DNA of 64,000 nt. It comes from DASVBE01 sp963770375 (GTDB lineage: Bacteria; Actinomycetota; Actinomycetes; Streptosporangiales; Streptosporangiaceae). Both the position numbers and the translations under genes were made by a program. The notes under the pieces are model-generated. The model made no database searches and was not told the DNA's origin. It worked only from the letters and a program-made list of their open reading frames with translations. Of this stretch, positions 54,710 through 62,767 are shown in pieces. The stretch is taken from positions 124,001-188,000 of the forward strand of contig CAVYPM010000029.1 in the NCBI GenBank assembly GCA_963770375.1, written 5' to 3'. Position 1 is the stretch's first letter, and each line of letters opens with the position of its first letter.

Positions 54710-56122
54710 GTGACACGCGACACGCACGATCGCCCGCCCCGGGTTTACCTCCACATCGGGGAGCCGAAGACGGGCACCACGTTCCTGCAGCACGCCATCT
54801 GGGGCAATCGGGCCCGGCTTGCCAGGCAGGGCATCCTGCTGCCCGGCTACACCCGCCGCGACCACTCCCGGGCCAGCCGCGACCTGCGCGGCGCCCCGCG
54901 GATGCCCGGCGACCCGGTCGACCCCTGGGACGGCGAATGGGACGTCCTGGCCCGCCAGGCCCTCAAGTCTCCCGTCGCCGCGATCATCTCCGACGAACTG
55001 CTCGGCAACTGCAGCCAGGAACGGGCCGACCGCGCCGTCCGCTCGCTCGAAGCCGCCGAGCTGCACGTCGTTCTCACCGTCCGCGACTTCGCCAGCCTGC
55101 TCCCGGCCGAATGGCAGGAGGCGGTCAAGTGCCGCCGCACGGTCCGCTGGGAGGAATGGCTCGGCGACGTCAGCCGCCTCGGCAGCACCGCGGACCGGCA
55201 CGGCAACTCCGGCTTCTGGGCCGCCCACGACACGCTGGCCACGCTCAGCCGCTGGTCACAGCACCTGCCGCCGGACCGGATCCACGTCATCACGATGCCG
55301 CGGGACGGCTCGCCCGACGCTCTGTGGCACCGGTTCGCCGCGGTCGTCGGCATCGACTCCGCGAAGATCGACCTCTCCCAGGCGCGCGGCAACACCTCCC
55401 TCGGCCTCGCCGAGACCGAGTTCCTGCGCCGGATGAACGAGACGCTCAGCGACGAGATGCCGGACTGGTACTACACCCGGTACGTCAAGCAGATCCTCGC
55501 GCACGACGTGCTGACCAGCCAGCCGCGCCGGGCCCGCGTCACCCTGCCCCCCGACCGGGAGGAGTGGGCCAGGCAGGAGGCCGGGACCCTCGTCGCCGCC
55601 CTCCGCGACGCCAAGTACCACATCTGCGGCGACCTCGACGAGCTCCTCCCCCAGCCTGCCGCGGGCCCTTACCTCCCGCCCGAGCAGCTGCCCGACGCCC
55701 AGCTGCTCGAGGCTGCCCTGCACGCCACCGCGGTCCTGGCCGAGGCCCGCTACCGGGAGGTGTACCAGCCCCCGAAGAAGCAGCGCCCCAGGCTCCGCCT
55801 CAGGATGCTGGCCAGCCAGCTGCGCTGGACCATGCTGAACGGCCCGTGGATCCGGCGGCTGCTGCGGAACCGGAGCCAGAGCGAGTCCGTCCGGAAGCTG
55901 CGCGCCGCCATCTGGTGGATCCTCATGCGCCCCAAGGGCCACCGCCACATCGTGGCCCCGGCGGGCCAGCACGACATCACCGCCCCGTCGGCGGCCTGGC
56001 TGGCCGGCGGCCGCCCCGGCATCACCGGGGTCCAGGTCTCCGCGCCCGCCGAAGCACCCGAGCCGGCCAAGCCCGCCCCGCCGGCCGAAGCTCCCCTGCC
56101 TGTCGAGGCCAGCCCGGCGTAG
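54710..56122 (+). CDS. Sulfotransferase-like protein
   Basis: A 470-residue protein starting at GTG 54710. Near the N-terminus YLHIGEPKTGTTFLQHA is the 5'-phosphosulfate binding loop of PAPS-dependent sulfotransferases. IISDELLGN and LTVRDFASLLPAEWQEAVK fit the second half of the PAPS site (Arg after a beta strand). The catalytic base is not certain. The last ~120 residues are basic and helical, then Pro/Ala-rich. Such proteins can modify cell-surface glycans or small molecules with sulfate. No PAPS biosynthesis gene is visible nearby. It is convergent with serA, only 9 bp apart. Confidence 0.75.
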   Translation: MTRDTHDRPPRVYLHIGEPKTGTTFLQHAIWGNRARLARQGILLPGYTRRDHSRASRDLRGAPRMPGDPVDPWDGEWDVLARQALKSPVAAIISDELLGNCSQERADRAVRSLEAAELHVVLTVRDFASLLPAEWQEAVKCRRTVRWEEWLGDVSRLGSTADRHGNSGFWAAHDTLATLSRWSQHLPPDRIHVITMPRDGSPDALWHRFAAVVGIDSAKIDLSQARGNTSLGLAETEFLRRMNETLSDEMPDWYYTRYVKQILAHDVLTSQPRRARVTLPPDREEWARQEAGTLVAALRDAKYHICGDLDELLPQPAAGPYLPPEQLPDAQLLEAALHATAVLAEARYREVYQPPKKQRPRLRLRMLASQLRWTMLNGPWIRRLLRNRSQSESVRKLRAAIWWILMRPKGHRHIVAPAGQHDITAPSAAWLAGGRPGITGVQVSAPAEAPEPAKPAPPAEAPLPVEASPA

Positions 56123-56131
56123 CCCGCCGCG

Positions 56132-57352
56132 CTACACGTCGACCGTGCGCAGCCGGATCGTCACGTCCATCGCCTGCAGGCGCGCGAGCATGCCCGCGGT
56201 GTACTCGGTCCCGATGTCGGTCAGCACGTAGCCAAGCTCGTCCCGCGTGCCCAGCAGCTGGCCCTCGATGTTCGCGTCATGCTCGGCCAGCAGCTGGTTG
56301 ATCTTCGCCAGCACCCCGGGAACGTTCTGGTGCAGATGCACAAGCCGGTGCGTCCCCGGCACCACCGGCAACGCAACCCCCGGCAGATTGACCGACAGCG
56401 ACGTCGCCCCCGTGTCCAGGTAGTCGAGAAGCTTCCCGGCCACGAACTCACCGATGTCCTGCTGAGCCTCCTCGGTCGACCCGCCCACGTGCGGGGTCAG
56501 GATGACGTTGGGCAGCCCCCGCAGCTCGGACACGAACTCCTCGCCCCGCCCGCGCGGCTCAGCGGGGAACACATCCACCGCCGCACCCGCCAGCCGCCCC
56601 GACTCAATGTGACGGCGCAGCGAAGCATGATCCACCACGAACCCGCGCGACAGGTTCAGGAACAGGCTCCCCGGCTTCATCGCGTCGAACTCGGCCGCGC
56701 CGAACAGGCCGGAATTCCCCGGCCGCCCGTCCACGTGCAGCGTGACCACGTCCGAGATCTCGAGCAGCTCCTGCAGCGTGCCGCACCGCCGCGCGTTGCC
56801 CAGGGCCAGCTTGTCCGCGGTGTCGAAGAACACCACGGTCATGCCGAGCGCCTCGGCCAGCACGGACAGCTGGCCGCCGATGTTGCCGTAGCCGACGATG
56901 CCGAGCCGCCGCCCGCGGACCTCGTGGCTGCCCGCGGCCGACTTGTCCCACTCCCCCGCGTGCATCTGCCGGTTCTTGTCGGTGAGCCGCCTGGTCAGCG
57001 CGATGATCTCGGCCAGCGCCAGCTCGACCACGCTGCGCGTGTTGGAGAACGGCGCGTTGAACACCGCGACCCCGCGCCGCGCCGCGGCGGCCAGGTCGAT
57101 CTGGTTCACCCCGATGCAGAACGCGCCGATCGCCAGCAGGCCGGGCGCGGCGTCCAGGACCCGCTCGGTCACGTGCGTCCCGGACCTGATGCCGAGCAGC
57201 TGAACCCCGTCCACCGCGCTGACCAGCTCGTCCTCGGTCAGCGCCCGGGGCAGCGTGTCGACCTGGCAGCCGTCCTTGGCCAGCCGGGCCCGGGCGTCGG
57301 GGTGGATGTTCTCCAGCAGCAGGGCGCGCGTCAGCGACTCGGTGGCGGGCAT
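56132..57352 (-). CDS. serA: D-3-phosphoglycerate dehydrogenase
   Basis: A 406-residue protein with the E. coli-type layout: substrate-binding part (LLLENIHPDARARL, GIRSGTHVTERVL), NAD domain with GIVGYGNIGGQLSVLAEALGM, the arginine in NLSRGFVVDHASL, the Glu region VFPAEP and the histidine in ILTPHVGGSTEEAQ. A C-terminal ACT domain (HQNVPGVLAKINQLLAEHDANIEGQLLGT) follows, where serine usually binds for feedback inhibition. It catalyses the first step of serine synthesis in the cytosol. It is shorter than the usual ~530-residue actinobacterial SerA, so it may be a second, differently regulated enzyme. Confidence 0.93.
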   Translation of the reverse strand: MPATESLTRALLLENIHPDARARLAKDGCQVDTLPRALTEDELVSAVDGVQLLGIRSGTHVTERVLDAAPGLLAIGAFCIGVNQIDLAAAARRGVAVFNAPFSNTRSVVELALAEIIALTRRLTDKNRQMHAGEWDKSAAGSHEVRGRRLGIVGYGNIGGQLSVLAEALGMTVVFFDTADKLALGNARRCGTLQELLEISDVVTLHVDGRPGNSGLFGAAEFDAMKPGSLFLNLSRGFVVDHASLRRHIESGRLAGAAVDVFPAEPRGRGEEFVSELRGLPNVILTPHVGGSTEEAQQDIGEFVAGKLLDYLDTGATSLSVNLPGVALPVVPGTHRLVHLHQNVPGVLAKINQLLAEHDANIEGQLLGTRDELGYVLTDIGTEYTAGMLARLQAMDVTIRLRTVDV

Positions 57353-57414
57353 GCCGCCAGCCTATGCGGCCCAGTCCGCCACCCGGCGCAATTAACCGGC
57401 TGCCCGCCCGCGGC

Positions 57415-57921
57415 TCAGAACCGGTACCTGGTCTGGCTGAACGGCTCGCCCTTGCCGAACGCGAGGACCTTGTCCGGCGTCACGCCGAACACCAGCCCGG
57501 TCCGCTCCGCCCCGTCGGTGAACCCGTCCTCGCCCACCTCGTACGGCCAGTCGTGCCGCTCCAGCCACAGCTGCGCGAGCCGTTCCAGCCGCTCCCGCCC
57601 GGTGACCCGCACCGCGGTCCCCTCCACGATCACGTCCAGGCCGGACCGCAGCGCCGGGGTCCCGGTGGTCAGCACGCACCGCGGGTTGGCCGCCAGGTTC
57701 CGGGTCTTCTGCTCCTGGTCGCCGGTGCAGAAGTGCAGGGTCCCGTCGTGCCAGACCGCGGGCAGCGGCGTGACGTGCGGCCGGCCGTCCCCGCGTACGG
57801 TGGACAGCCAGAAGATCCCGGCGTGCGTCAGCACCTCGGAGACCTCGGCCCACGGCCGCGCGGTGGCCCCCGGCGAGCTGAACCCCGCGTTCAGTTCCGC
57901 GACTGGTACGGCGCCAGCCAT
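57415..57921 (-). CDS. Pyridoxamine 5'-phosphate oxidase-like flavin/F420-binding protein
   Basis: A 168-residue split-barrel protein: IFWLSTVRGDGRPHVTPLPAVW, then LHFCTGDQEQKTRNLAANPRCVLTTG and VIVEGTAVRVTG. This is the PPOX family, in which actinobacterial members often bind FMN or F420. The C-terminal KVLAFGKGEPFSQTRYRF is typical of the group. The function is probably redox; the substrate is unknown. It is divergent from the LLM gene. Confidence 0.85.
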   Translation of the reverse strand: MAGAVPVAELNAGFSSPGATARPWAEVSEVLTHAGIFWLSTVRGDGRPHVTPLPAVWHDGTLHFCTGDQEQKTRNLAANPRCVLTTGTPALRSGLDVIVEGTAVRVTGRERLERLAQLWLERHDWPYEVGEDGFTDGAERTGLVFGVTPDKVLAFGKGEPFSQTRYRF

Positions 57922-58072
57922 GAGCGCGCTCCTTTCCCGCCGTCCGGTGCGGCGTCTTTTTCATGCTGTACGGCATCGGGGGCGCGGGTGACGCGCCCGA
58001 TACCGGCCCCTGTTACCCCGGTAGACTCCGCGCCACGCCCAGACTCATCGGCCTCAACCGGGAGGAGCCGGA

Positions 58073-58963
58073 ATGACGCCCGGCAGCGCCGCGCCCCGCG
58101 TGGGCATCGTGTTCCGCCCGCAGCTGCTGCCGCCGGAACGGCTGCCGGGCTTCGCCACCGCCGCCGAGGCAGGCGGCTACGGCGACCTGTGGCTGTGGGA
58201 GGACTGCTTCTGCGAGGGCGGCCTGACCACCGCGGCGACCGCTCTGGCCGGCACCAGCTCGGTCCGCGTCGGGCTCGGCCTGATGCCCGCACCGCTGCGC
58301 AACCCGGCGCTGGCCGCGATGGAGATCGCCACGCTGGCCCGGCTGCACCCGGGCCGGTTCGTGCCCGCCGCGGGGCACGGCGTGCTGTCGTGGATGGCCC
58401 AGGTCGGCGCGAGGGCCGCGTCCCCGATGACGCTGCTGCGCGAATGGGTCAGCGCGGTCCGCGCCCTGCTGCACGGCGAGACCGTCAGCGTCACCGGCGA
58501 CTACGTCAACCTGGACAAGGTCGCGCTGGACTGGCCCCCTCAGCAGGTCCCGCCGCTGCTGGTGGGCGCCCGCCGGGCGAAGACGCTGGCCCTGGCCGGC
58601 GAGCTGGCCGACGGCCTGGTACTGGACGCGGGCATCTCGCCGGACCGCGTCCGCCGGGCCATCGCCACCGCCAACGCCGCGCGGCCACACGAGGTCACGG
58701 TGTACGTGATGTGCGCGGCCGGCCCCGGGGCGCGGGACCGGCTGCTGGCCGGGCTGCCGGACACCGGCGAACCGGTCGAGGACACCGGCGAGCGGCTGGA
58801 GGCCCGCGCCGCGTTCGGCTCGCCTGCCGACGTGGCCGCGATCATCGAGACGTACCACGCCGCCGGGGCGACCAGCGTGGTCCTGCAGCCCACCGGCGAC
58901 GACCCGGACGTGGACGCCACCCTGGCGCTGGGCGCCGAAGCGATCGCGCTGCTGGCCCGATGA
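58073..58963 (+). CDS. LLM-class flavin-dependent oxidoreductase
   Basis: A 296-residue TIM-barrel protein of the luciferase-like monooxygenase superfamily. It shows GIVFRPQLLPPERLPGFATAAEAGGYGDLWLWED, VRVGLGLMPAPLRNPALAAMEIATLARLHPGRF and a late LLVGARRAKTLALAGELADGL. In actinobacteria many such proteins use F420. The start ATG 58073 follows GGAGGAGCCGGA. The stop overlaps the next start (ATGA), so it is coupled to the ThDP enzyme. Confidence 0.88.
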   Translation: MTPGSAAPRVGIVFRPQLLPPERLPGFATAAEAGGYGDLWLWEDCFCEGGLTTAATALAGTSSVRVGLGLMPAPLRNPALAAMEIATLARLHPGRFVPAAGHGVLSWMAQVGARAASPMTLLREWVSAVRALLHGETVSVTGDYVNLDKVALDWPPQQVPPLLVGARRAKTLALAGELADGLVLDAGISPDRVRRAIATANAARPHEVTVYVMCAAGPGARDRLLAGLPDTGEPVEDTGERLEARAAFGSPADVAAIIETYHAAGATSVVLQPTGDDPDVDATLALGAEAIALLAR

Positions 58964-60537
58964 CCGGCCGGGTTACTAGCACAGTGACCGGGGCGGAGGC
59001 CCTGATCGGGACGCTGACCGGGGCCGGGGTGGACGTCTGCTTCACCAACCCGGGCACGTCGGAGATGCACTTCGTGCAGGCCATGGACCGGGTGCCGGCC
59101 ATGCGCGCGATCCTCGCCGTGTTCGAGGGCGTGGCCACCGGCGCGGCCGACGGGTACGCGCGGATCACCGGCCGCCCGGCCGCGGTGCTGCTGCACCTGG
59201 GTCCCGGGCTGGCCAACGGCCTGGCGAACCTGCACAACGCCCGGCGGGCCGGATCGCCGCTGCTCTGCCTGGTCGGCGCGCACGCCACCGGGCACGTCCG
59301 GTACGACGCCCCGCTCCAGTCCGACATCGAGTCCGCGGCGCGGACCGTGTCCGGCTGGGTGCACACCAGCGGCACGACCCGCGGCCTGGCCGGCGACGCG
59401 GCCCGGGCCATCGCCGCCACCGCCGGGGACGGCGGCCAGATCGCGACCCTGGTCATCCCGGCCGACCTGTCCTGGGAGACCGGCGGCCAGCCCGCCGCCC
59501 CGTACCCGGCTCCGCCGCGGCCGCCGGCCAGCCCCGGCGCGGTGGACGCGGCCGCCGCGGCGCTGGCCGCCGGGCCGGCGCCCCTGCTGCTCCTCGGCCG
59601 GAACGCGCTGACCGAGCGCGGGCTCCGCGCGGCCAGCCGGATCGCGGTCGCGACCGGCGCCCGGCTCCTGGCCGAGACGTTCCCGGCCCGGATGGAAGGC
59701 GGCGCCGGGCTGCCCGCCGTCGCCCGGCTGCCGTACCTGCCCGAGGCCGCCGATCAGGCGCTGGCCGGCACCGGTCAGCTGATCCTGGCCGGGGCGCGGG
59801 CGCCGGTCACGTTCTTCGGCTATCCCGGCCGCGGCGGCGACCTGGTCCCGGACGGCTGCGCGGTCACCGAGCTGGCCGGCCGCGGGCAGGACGCGGCCAG
59901 CGCGCTGGAGGAGCTGGCCGGCCGGGTCGCGCGGGATGCCGAGCCGCAGGCCACGCCGCCCGGCGTGCCGGACATCACGCCGGGCCCGCTGAACCCGGTC
60001 AACCTCGCGAACGTGATCGCCACCGAGCTGCCCGCGAACGCGATCATCGCGGACGAGGCGGCCACCTCCGGGTTCGGCCTGCCCCAGGCGCTGGCCGGGG
60101 CGCCCCGGCACACGCTGCTCGCGCTCACCGGCGGGTCGATCGGCCAGGGCCTGCCGGTCGCGGTGGGCGCCGCGGTGGCCGCCCCGGACCGCCCGGTGCT
60201 CGCCATCGAGGCCGACGGCAGCAGCCTGTACACGATCCAGTCCCTGTGGACCATGGCCCGGGAGAAGCTGAACGTGACCACCGTGCTGGTCAACAACGCG
60301 GCCTACGCCGTGCTCCGGATCGAGCTGGCCCGCACCGGCGCGGGCGCGGCCGGCCCGCGGGCCGCCCGGCTGCTCGACCTGTCCGACCCGGTCACCGACT
60401 TCACCAGGCTGAGCGAGGGCTTCGGCGTCCCGGCCCGCCGCGTCACCACGGCGGAGGAGCTGACCGAAGCCCTCCGCTGGGCCCAGTCCGCGCCGGGCCC
60501 GCACCTGATCGAGGCAATCGTCCCGCCCGTCGCCTGA
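58960..60537 (+). CDS. Thiamine diphosphate-dependent enzyme, acetolactate synthase-like
   Basis: A 525-residue protein starting at ATG 58960, overlapping the LLM stop; the frame is open much further upstream, but only as a shadow. The catalytic glutamate lies in FEGVATGAADGYARITG. The ThDP/Mg site is EADGSSLYTIQSLWTMAREKLNVTTVLVNNAAY, and PGPGLANGL-like HLGPGLANGLANLHNARRAGSPLL follows the usual Pyr-domain order. It belongs to the acetolactate synthase/IlvX-like branch rather than the canonical IlvB. No small subunit adjoins it. Coupling to a flavin enzyme suggests a shared degradative or biosynthetic step; the substrate is unknown. Confidence 0.85.
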   Translation: MTGRVTSTVTGAEALIGTLTGAGVDVCFTNPGTSEMHFVQAMDRVPAMRAILAVFEGVATGAADGYARITGRPAAVLLHLGPGLANGLANLHNARRAGSPLLCLVGAHATGHVRYDAPLQSDIESAARTVSGWVHTSGTTRGLAGDAARAIAATAGDGGQIATLVIPADLSWETGGQPAAPYPAPPRPPASPGAVDAAAAALAAGPAPLLLLGRNALTERGLRAASRIAVATGARLLAETFPARMEGGAGLPAVARLPYLPEAADQALAGTGQLILAGARAPVTFFGYPGRGGDLVPDGCAVTELAGRGQDAASALEELAGRVARDAEPQATPPGVPDITPGPLNPVNLANVIATELPANAIIADEAATSGFGLPQALAGAPRHTLLALTGGSIGQGLPVAVGAAVAAPDRPVLAIEADGSSLYTIQSLWTMAREKLNVTTVLVNNAAYAVLRIELARTGAGAAGPRAARLLDLSDPVTDFTRLSEGFGVPARRVTTAEELTEALRWAQSAPGPHLIEAIVPPVA

Positions 60538-60589
60538 CCCGGCCAGCTAAGGTCGGATCAGCACAGCAAGCGTCGGGAAGCGGAGCGCC

Positions 60590-61834
60590 GTGCCGGACAT
60601 TCTCAGCCAGGGCCGGGAGCGCGAGCCCGGTCCAGGCCAGCACGGGCCACGGCCCTGGCGCCGCCTGGCGCTGGCCGGAGTCGCCGTTGCCGTGCTGGCC
60701 GCGCTCGTGGTCAGCCGGCTGCCCGGGCATCATGCCCCGGCCCACCATTCCGCTCATCAGGCCAGCCCGCCGCTGGCTGGCTCAGGGTCCGGGACAGATG
60801 CCGATCTGCCTGCCGAGCCGGCCGGGCTGACCGGGCCGACCGCGGCCTGGGACGCCAGCCTGCGGCTGCCGCTGGCCGGGTCGCAGCCCGCCTGGTTCTA
60901 TCCGTCCTCGGGGCGCCGCGAGCCGATCGGCGGCTTGCCGGCCAGCCAGATCGGGTACGCGTTCTCCCGCGCCGTGGGCGGCTGGGCGGTGCAGGCGGCC
61001 CCGCCCGCCGGGACGGACGGCCAGCTGGGCTGCGCGGCCTGTGCCAGCCCGCCGCTGCCGGTCTGGTTCCTGGCCGACGGCGCGTCGCGGGCCACCCGGG
61101 CGGGCCGCGCGAACCTGGTCGCGCCGGGCGCCCGCCGGGGCACGCTGTGGCTGACCAGCTACCCGCCCGGCGCCGCCGCGGCGCCCGGCACGGCGCAGCT
61201 GACCGCCGCGGACGGGCGGGCGCTCGGGCCGCCGGTCCGGCTGCCGGACGGCTACGTGATCGAGGCGGGCACGGTCCGCGGGCTGCTGCTCGCCCCGCTG
61301 GCCGGAGCCCCGCTGGCCAGCACCGGCCGGCCGCGCGCGGACCTGCTGTGGAACCCGGCGACCGGCCGGGTCACCCGGCGGCTGTCCGGTGTGCTCGCGG
61401 TCAGCGCGGGCCGGGTCGCCTGGCAGGAGCCGTGCCCGGGCGGGTGCCGGCTGCACCTGCTGGAACTGGCCAGCGGCTGGATGATCACGATCCCGCTGGC
61501 CCCGGGCAGCACGGTGCCCGCCGCCGCGTTCAGCCCGGACGGCCGCTTCCTGGCGCTGCAGGTCACCTCGCCCGCGGGGGGTGACAGCGGCGCGGCGCCG
61601 ACCCGGCTGGAGGTGGCCGGGCTCACCGCGCTGCGGCTCAGCCCCGTGCCGGGCACCTCGGTCAGCAGCGACGCGCTGGCCGGGTTCGGCTGGCCAGACG
61701 GCCAGGACCGGCTGGTCGCCGAGCTGAGCTTCACCACCAAAGTGCAGGTCGCGGCATGGAAGCCGGGTGCCCCGCGGCTGGCCGTAGCCCAGGTCCGGCC
61801 CGGCCCGCACCTCGGCTCGGTCGTCACCGGCTAA
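60590..61834 (+). CDS. Membrane-anchored beta-propeller-like hypothetical protein
   Basis: A 414-residue protein starting at GTG 60590. One N-terminal membrane helix (LALAGVAVAVLAALVVSRL, ~28-46) and a His-rich stretch are followed by an extracytoplasmic region. That region has repeated strands such as WFYPSSGRREPIGGL, LLWNPATGRVTRRLSGVLAVSAGRVAWQE and VPAAAFSPDGRFLALQV, the last being a WD40/TolB-like propeller motif. Four cysteines are present. No family is recognised. Two tandem 19-bp repeats begin 6 bp after its stop codon. Confidence 0.6.
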   Translation: MPDILSQGREREPGPGQHGPRPWRRLALAGVAVAVLAALVVSRLPGHHAPAHHSAHQASPPLAGSGSGTDADLPAEPAGLTGPTAAWDASLRLPLAGSQPAWFYPSSGRREPIGGLPASQIGYAFSRAVGGWAVQAAPPAGTDGQLGCAACASPPLPVWFLADGASRATRAGRANLVAPGARRGTLWLTSYPPGAAAAPGTAQLTAADGRALGPPVRLPDGYVIEAGTVRGLLLAPLAGAPLASTGRPRADLLWNPATGRVTRRLSGVLAVSAGRVAWQEPCPGGCRLHLLELASGWMITIPLAPGSTVPAAAFSPDGRFLALQVTSPAGGDSGAAPTRLEVAGLTALRLSPVPGTSVSSDALAGFGWPDGQDRLVAELSFTTKVQVAAWKPGAPRLAVAQVRPGPHLGSVVTG

Positions 61835-61839
61835 TTGGT

Positions 61840-61877
61840 GGTGTCACCAACCAGTTGCGGTGTCACCAGCCAGTTGG
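61840..61877. repeat. Two tandem 19-bp repeats
   Basis: GGTGTCACCAACCAGTTGC (61840-61858) is followed directly by GGTGTCACCAGCCAGTTGG (61859-61877); 17 of 19 bases match. TTGGTG-GTGT-CACCAA overlaps the first copy as an inverted repeat. It may be an operator. Confidence 0.55.
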
Positions 61878-61925
61878 CTGGGGCCCGGATCGGCAAGGGG
61901 ACCCCATATCGACGGAGTAATCCCG

Positions 61926-61945
61926 GTTTGGGTTACCATCCAAAC
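61926..61945. promoter_or_regulatory. Inverted repeat GTTTGG-N8-CCAAAC
   Basis: A perfect 6-bp inverted repeat with an 8-base spacer, about 127 bp upstream of the SDR start. It looks like a regulator binding site for the SDR-M20 operon; the regulator is unknown. Confidence 0.45.
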
Positions 61946-62071
61946 GGCCTGGAGACTTCCTGACCTGCGCGGACCGTGAGCACCTGGCCAGCAGTACCGA
62001 TCAGCTCGATGACCGGCCGGACCGTCCGCGGCCCGGCCCTGGCACGCCGCGGGCGAGGCAGGGGTACGCGA

Positions 62072-62767
62072 ATGGGATTGGCCGGCCGGACCGCCGTGGT
62101 GACCGGCACCGCACACGGGATTGGGACCGCGATCGCCAAGGCTCTGACCGAGGACGGCGCGACCGTGCACGGCGTCGACAAGGACACCGCGGACCTGACC
62201 AGCCCGCAGGCCGTGGCGGACTTCTTCGCCGCGATCGGGCCGGTCGACATCCTGGTCAACAACGCCGGCGGCGTGGTCGGCCAGACCGGCAAGCCGCTGG
62301 AGGACGTGCCGCCCGAGGACTGGCACGCGGTCGTGGACGCCAACCTGACCAGCGCCTACCTGTGCATCCGGGCGGTCATCCCGGGGATGAAGGCCCGCGG
62401 CTGGGGCCGGATCGTGAACATCTCCTCGGCCGCCGGGCTGACCGTCAGCCGGACCGGCATCCAGGCCTACGCCAGCGCCAAGGCCGGCCAGATCGGGCTG
62501 ACCCGCCAGCTGGCCGCCGAGCTCGGCCCGTTCGGCATCACGGTGAACTGCATCGCGCCCGGGTTCATCCTGTCCAACCCGACCACGCAGATCCAGTGGG
62601 ACGGCTACGGCCCCGAGGGCCAGGCCCAGATGGTGGCCGGCATCTCGATGCGGCGGCTCGGCCAGCCCGAGGACATCGCGCACGGGGTGCAGTTCTTCGC
62701 CGCGGAACGGTCCGGATGGGTGACCGGGCAGACGATCGCGATTGACGGTGGCCATGCTTTCCTTTGA
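62072..62767 (+). CDS. SDR-family oxidoreductase
   Basis: A 231-residue classical SDR. ATG 62072 follows GAGGCAGGGG and is chosen over an in-frame start at 61976. It has the cofactor motif TGTAHGIG, NNAGG, the catalytic Ser in IVNISSAAG, YASAK with Tyr and Lys, and IDGGHAFL at the end. The M20 peptidase gene begins inside its last 14 bases, so the two are translationally coupled. The substrate could be a hydroxy group linked to the M20 substrate. Confidence 0.9.
   Translation: MGLAGRTAVVTGTAHGIGTAIAKALTEDGATVHGVDKDTADLTSPQAVADFFAAIGPVDILVNNAGGVVGQTGKPLEDVPPEDWHAVVDANLTSAYLCIRAVIPGMKARGWGRIVNISSAAGLTVSRTGIQAYASAKAGQIGLTRQLAAELGPFGITVNCIAPGFILSNPTTQIQWDGYGPEGQAQMVAGISMRRLGQPEDIAHGVQFFAAERSGWVTGQTIAIDGGHAFL

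Larger units (their letters stand above)
61835..62071. other. Intergenic region with repeats upstream of the SDR-M20 operon
   Basis: These 237 bp hold the tandem 19-bp repeat (61840-61877), the GTTTGG-N8-CCAAAC inverted repeat (61926-61945) and an AG-rich ribosome binding region before ATG 62072. Confidence 0.5.

Noticed and set aside
57364..58959. Long upstream extension of the ThDP enzyme frame
   Set aside because: It overlaps the PPOX and LLM genes, and the start at 58960 overlaps the LLM stop as expected for a coupled gene.
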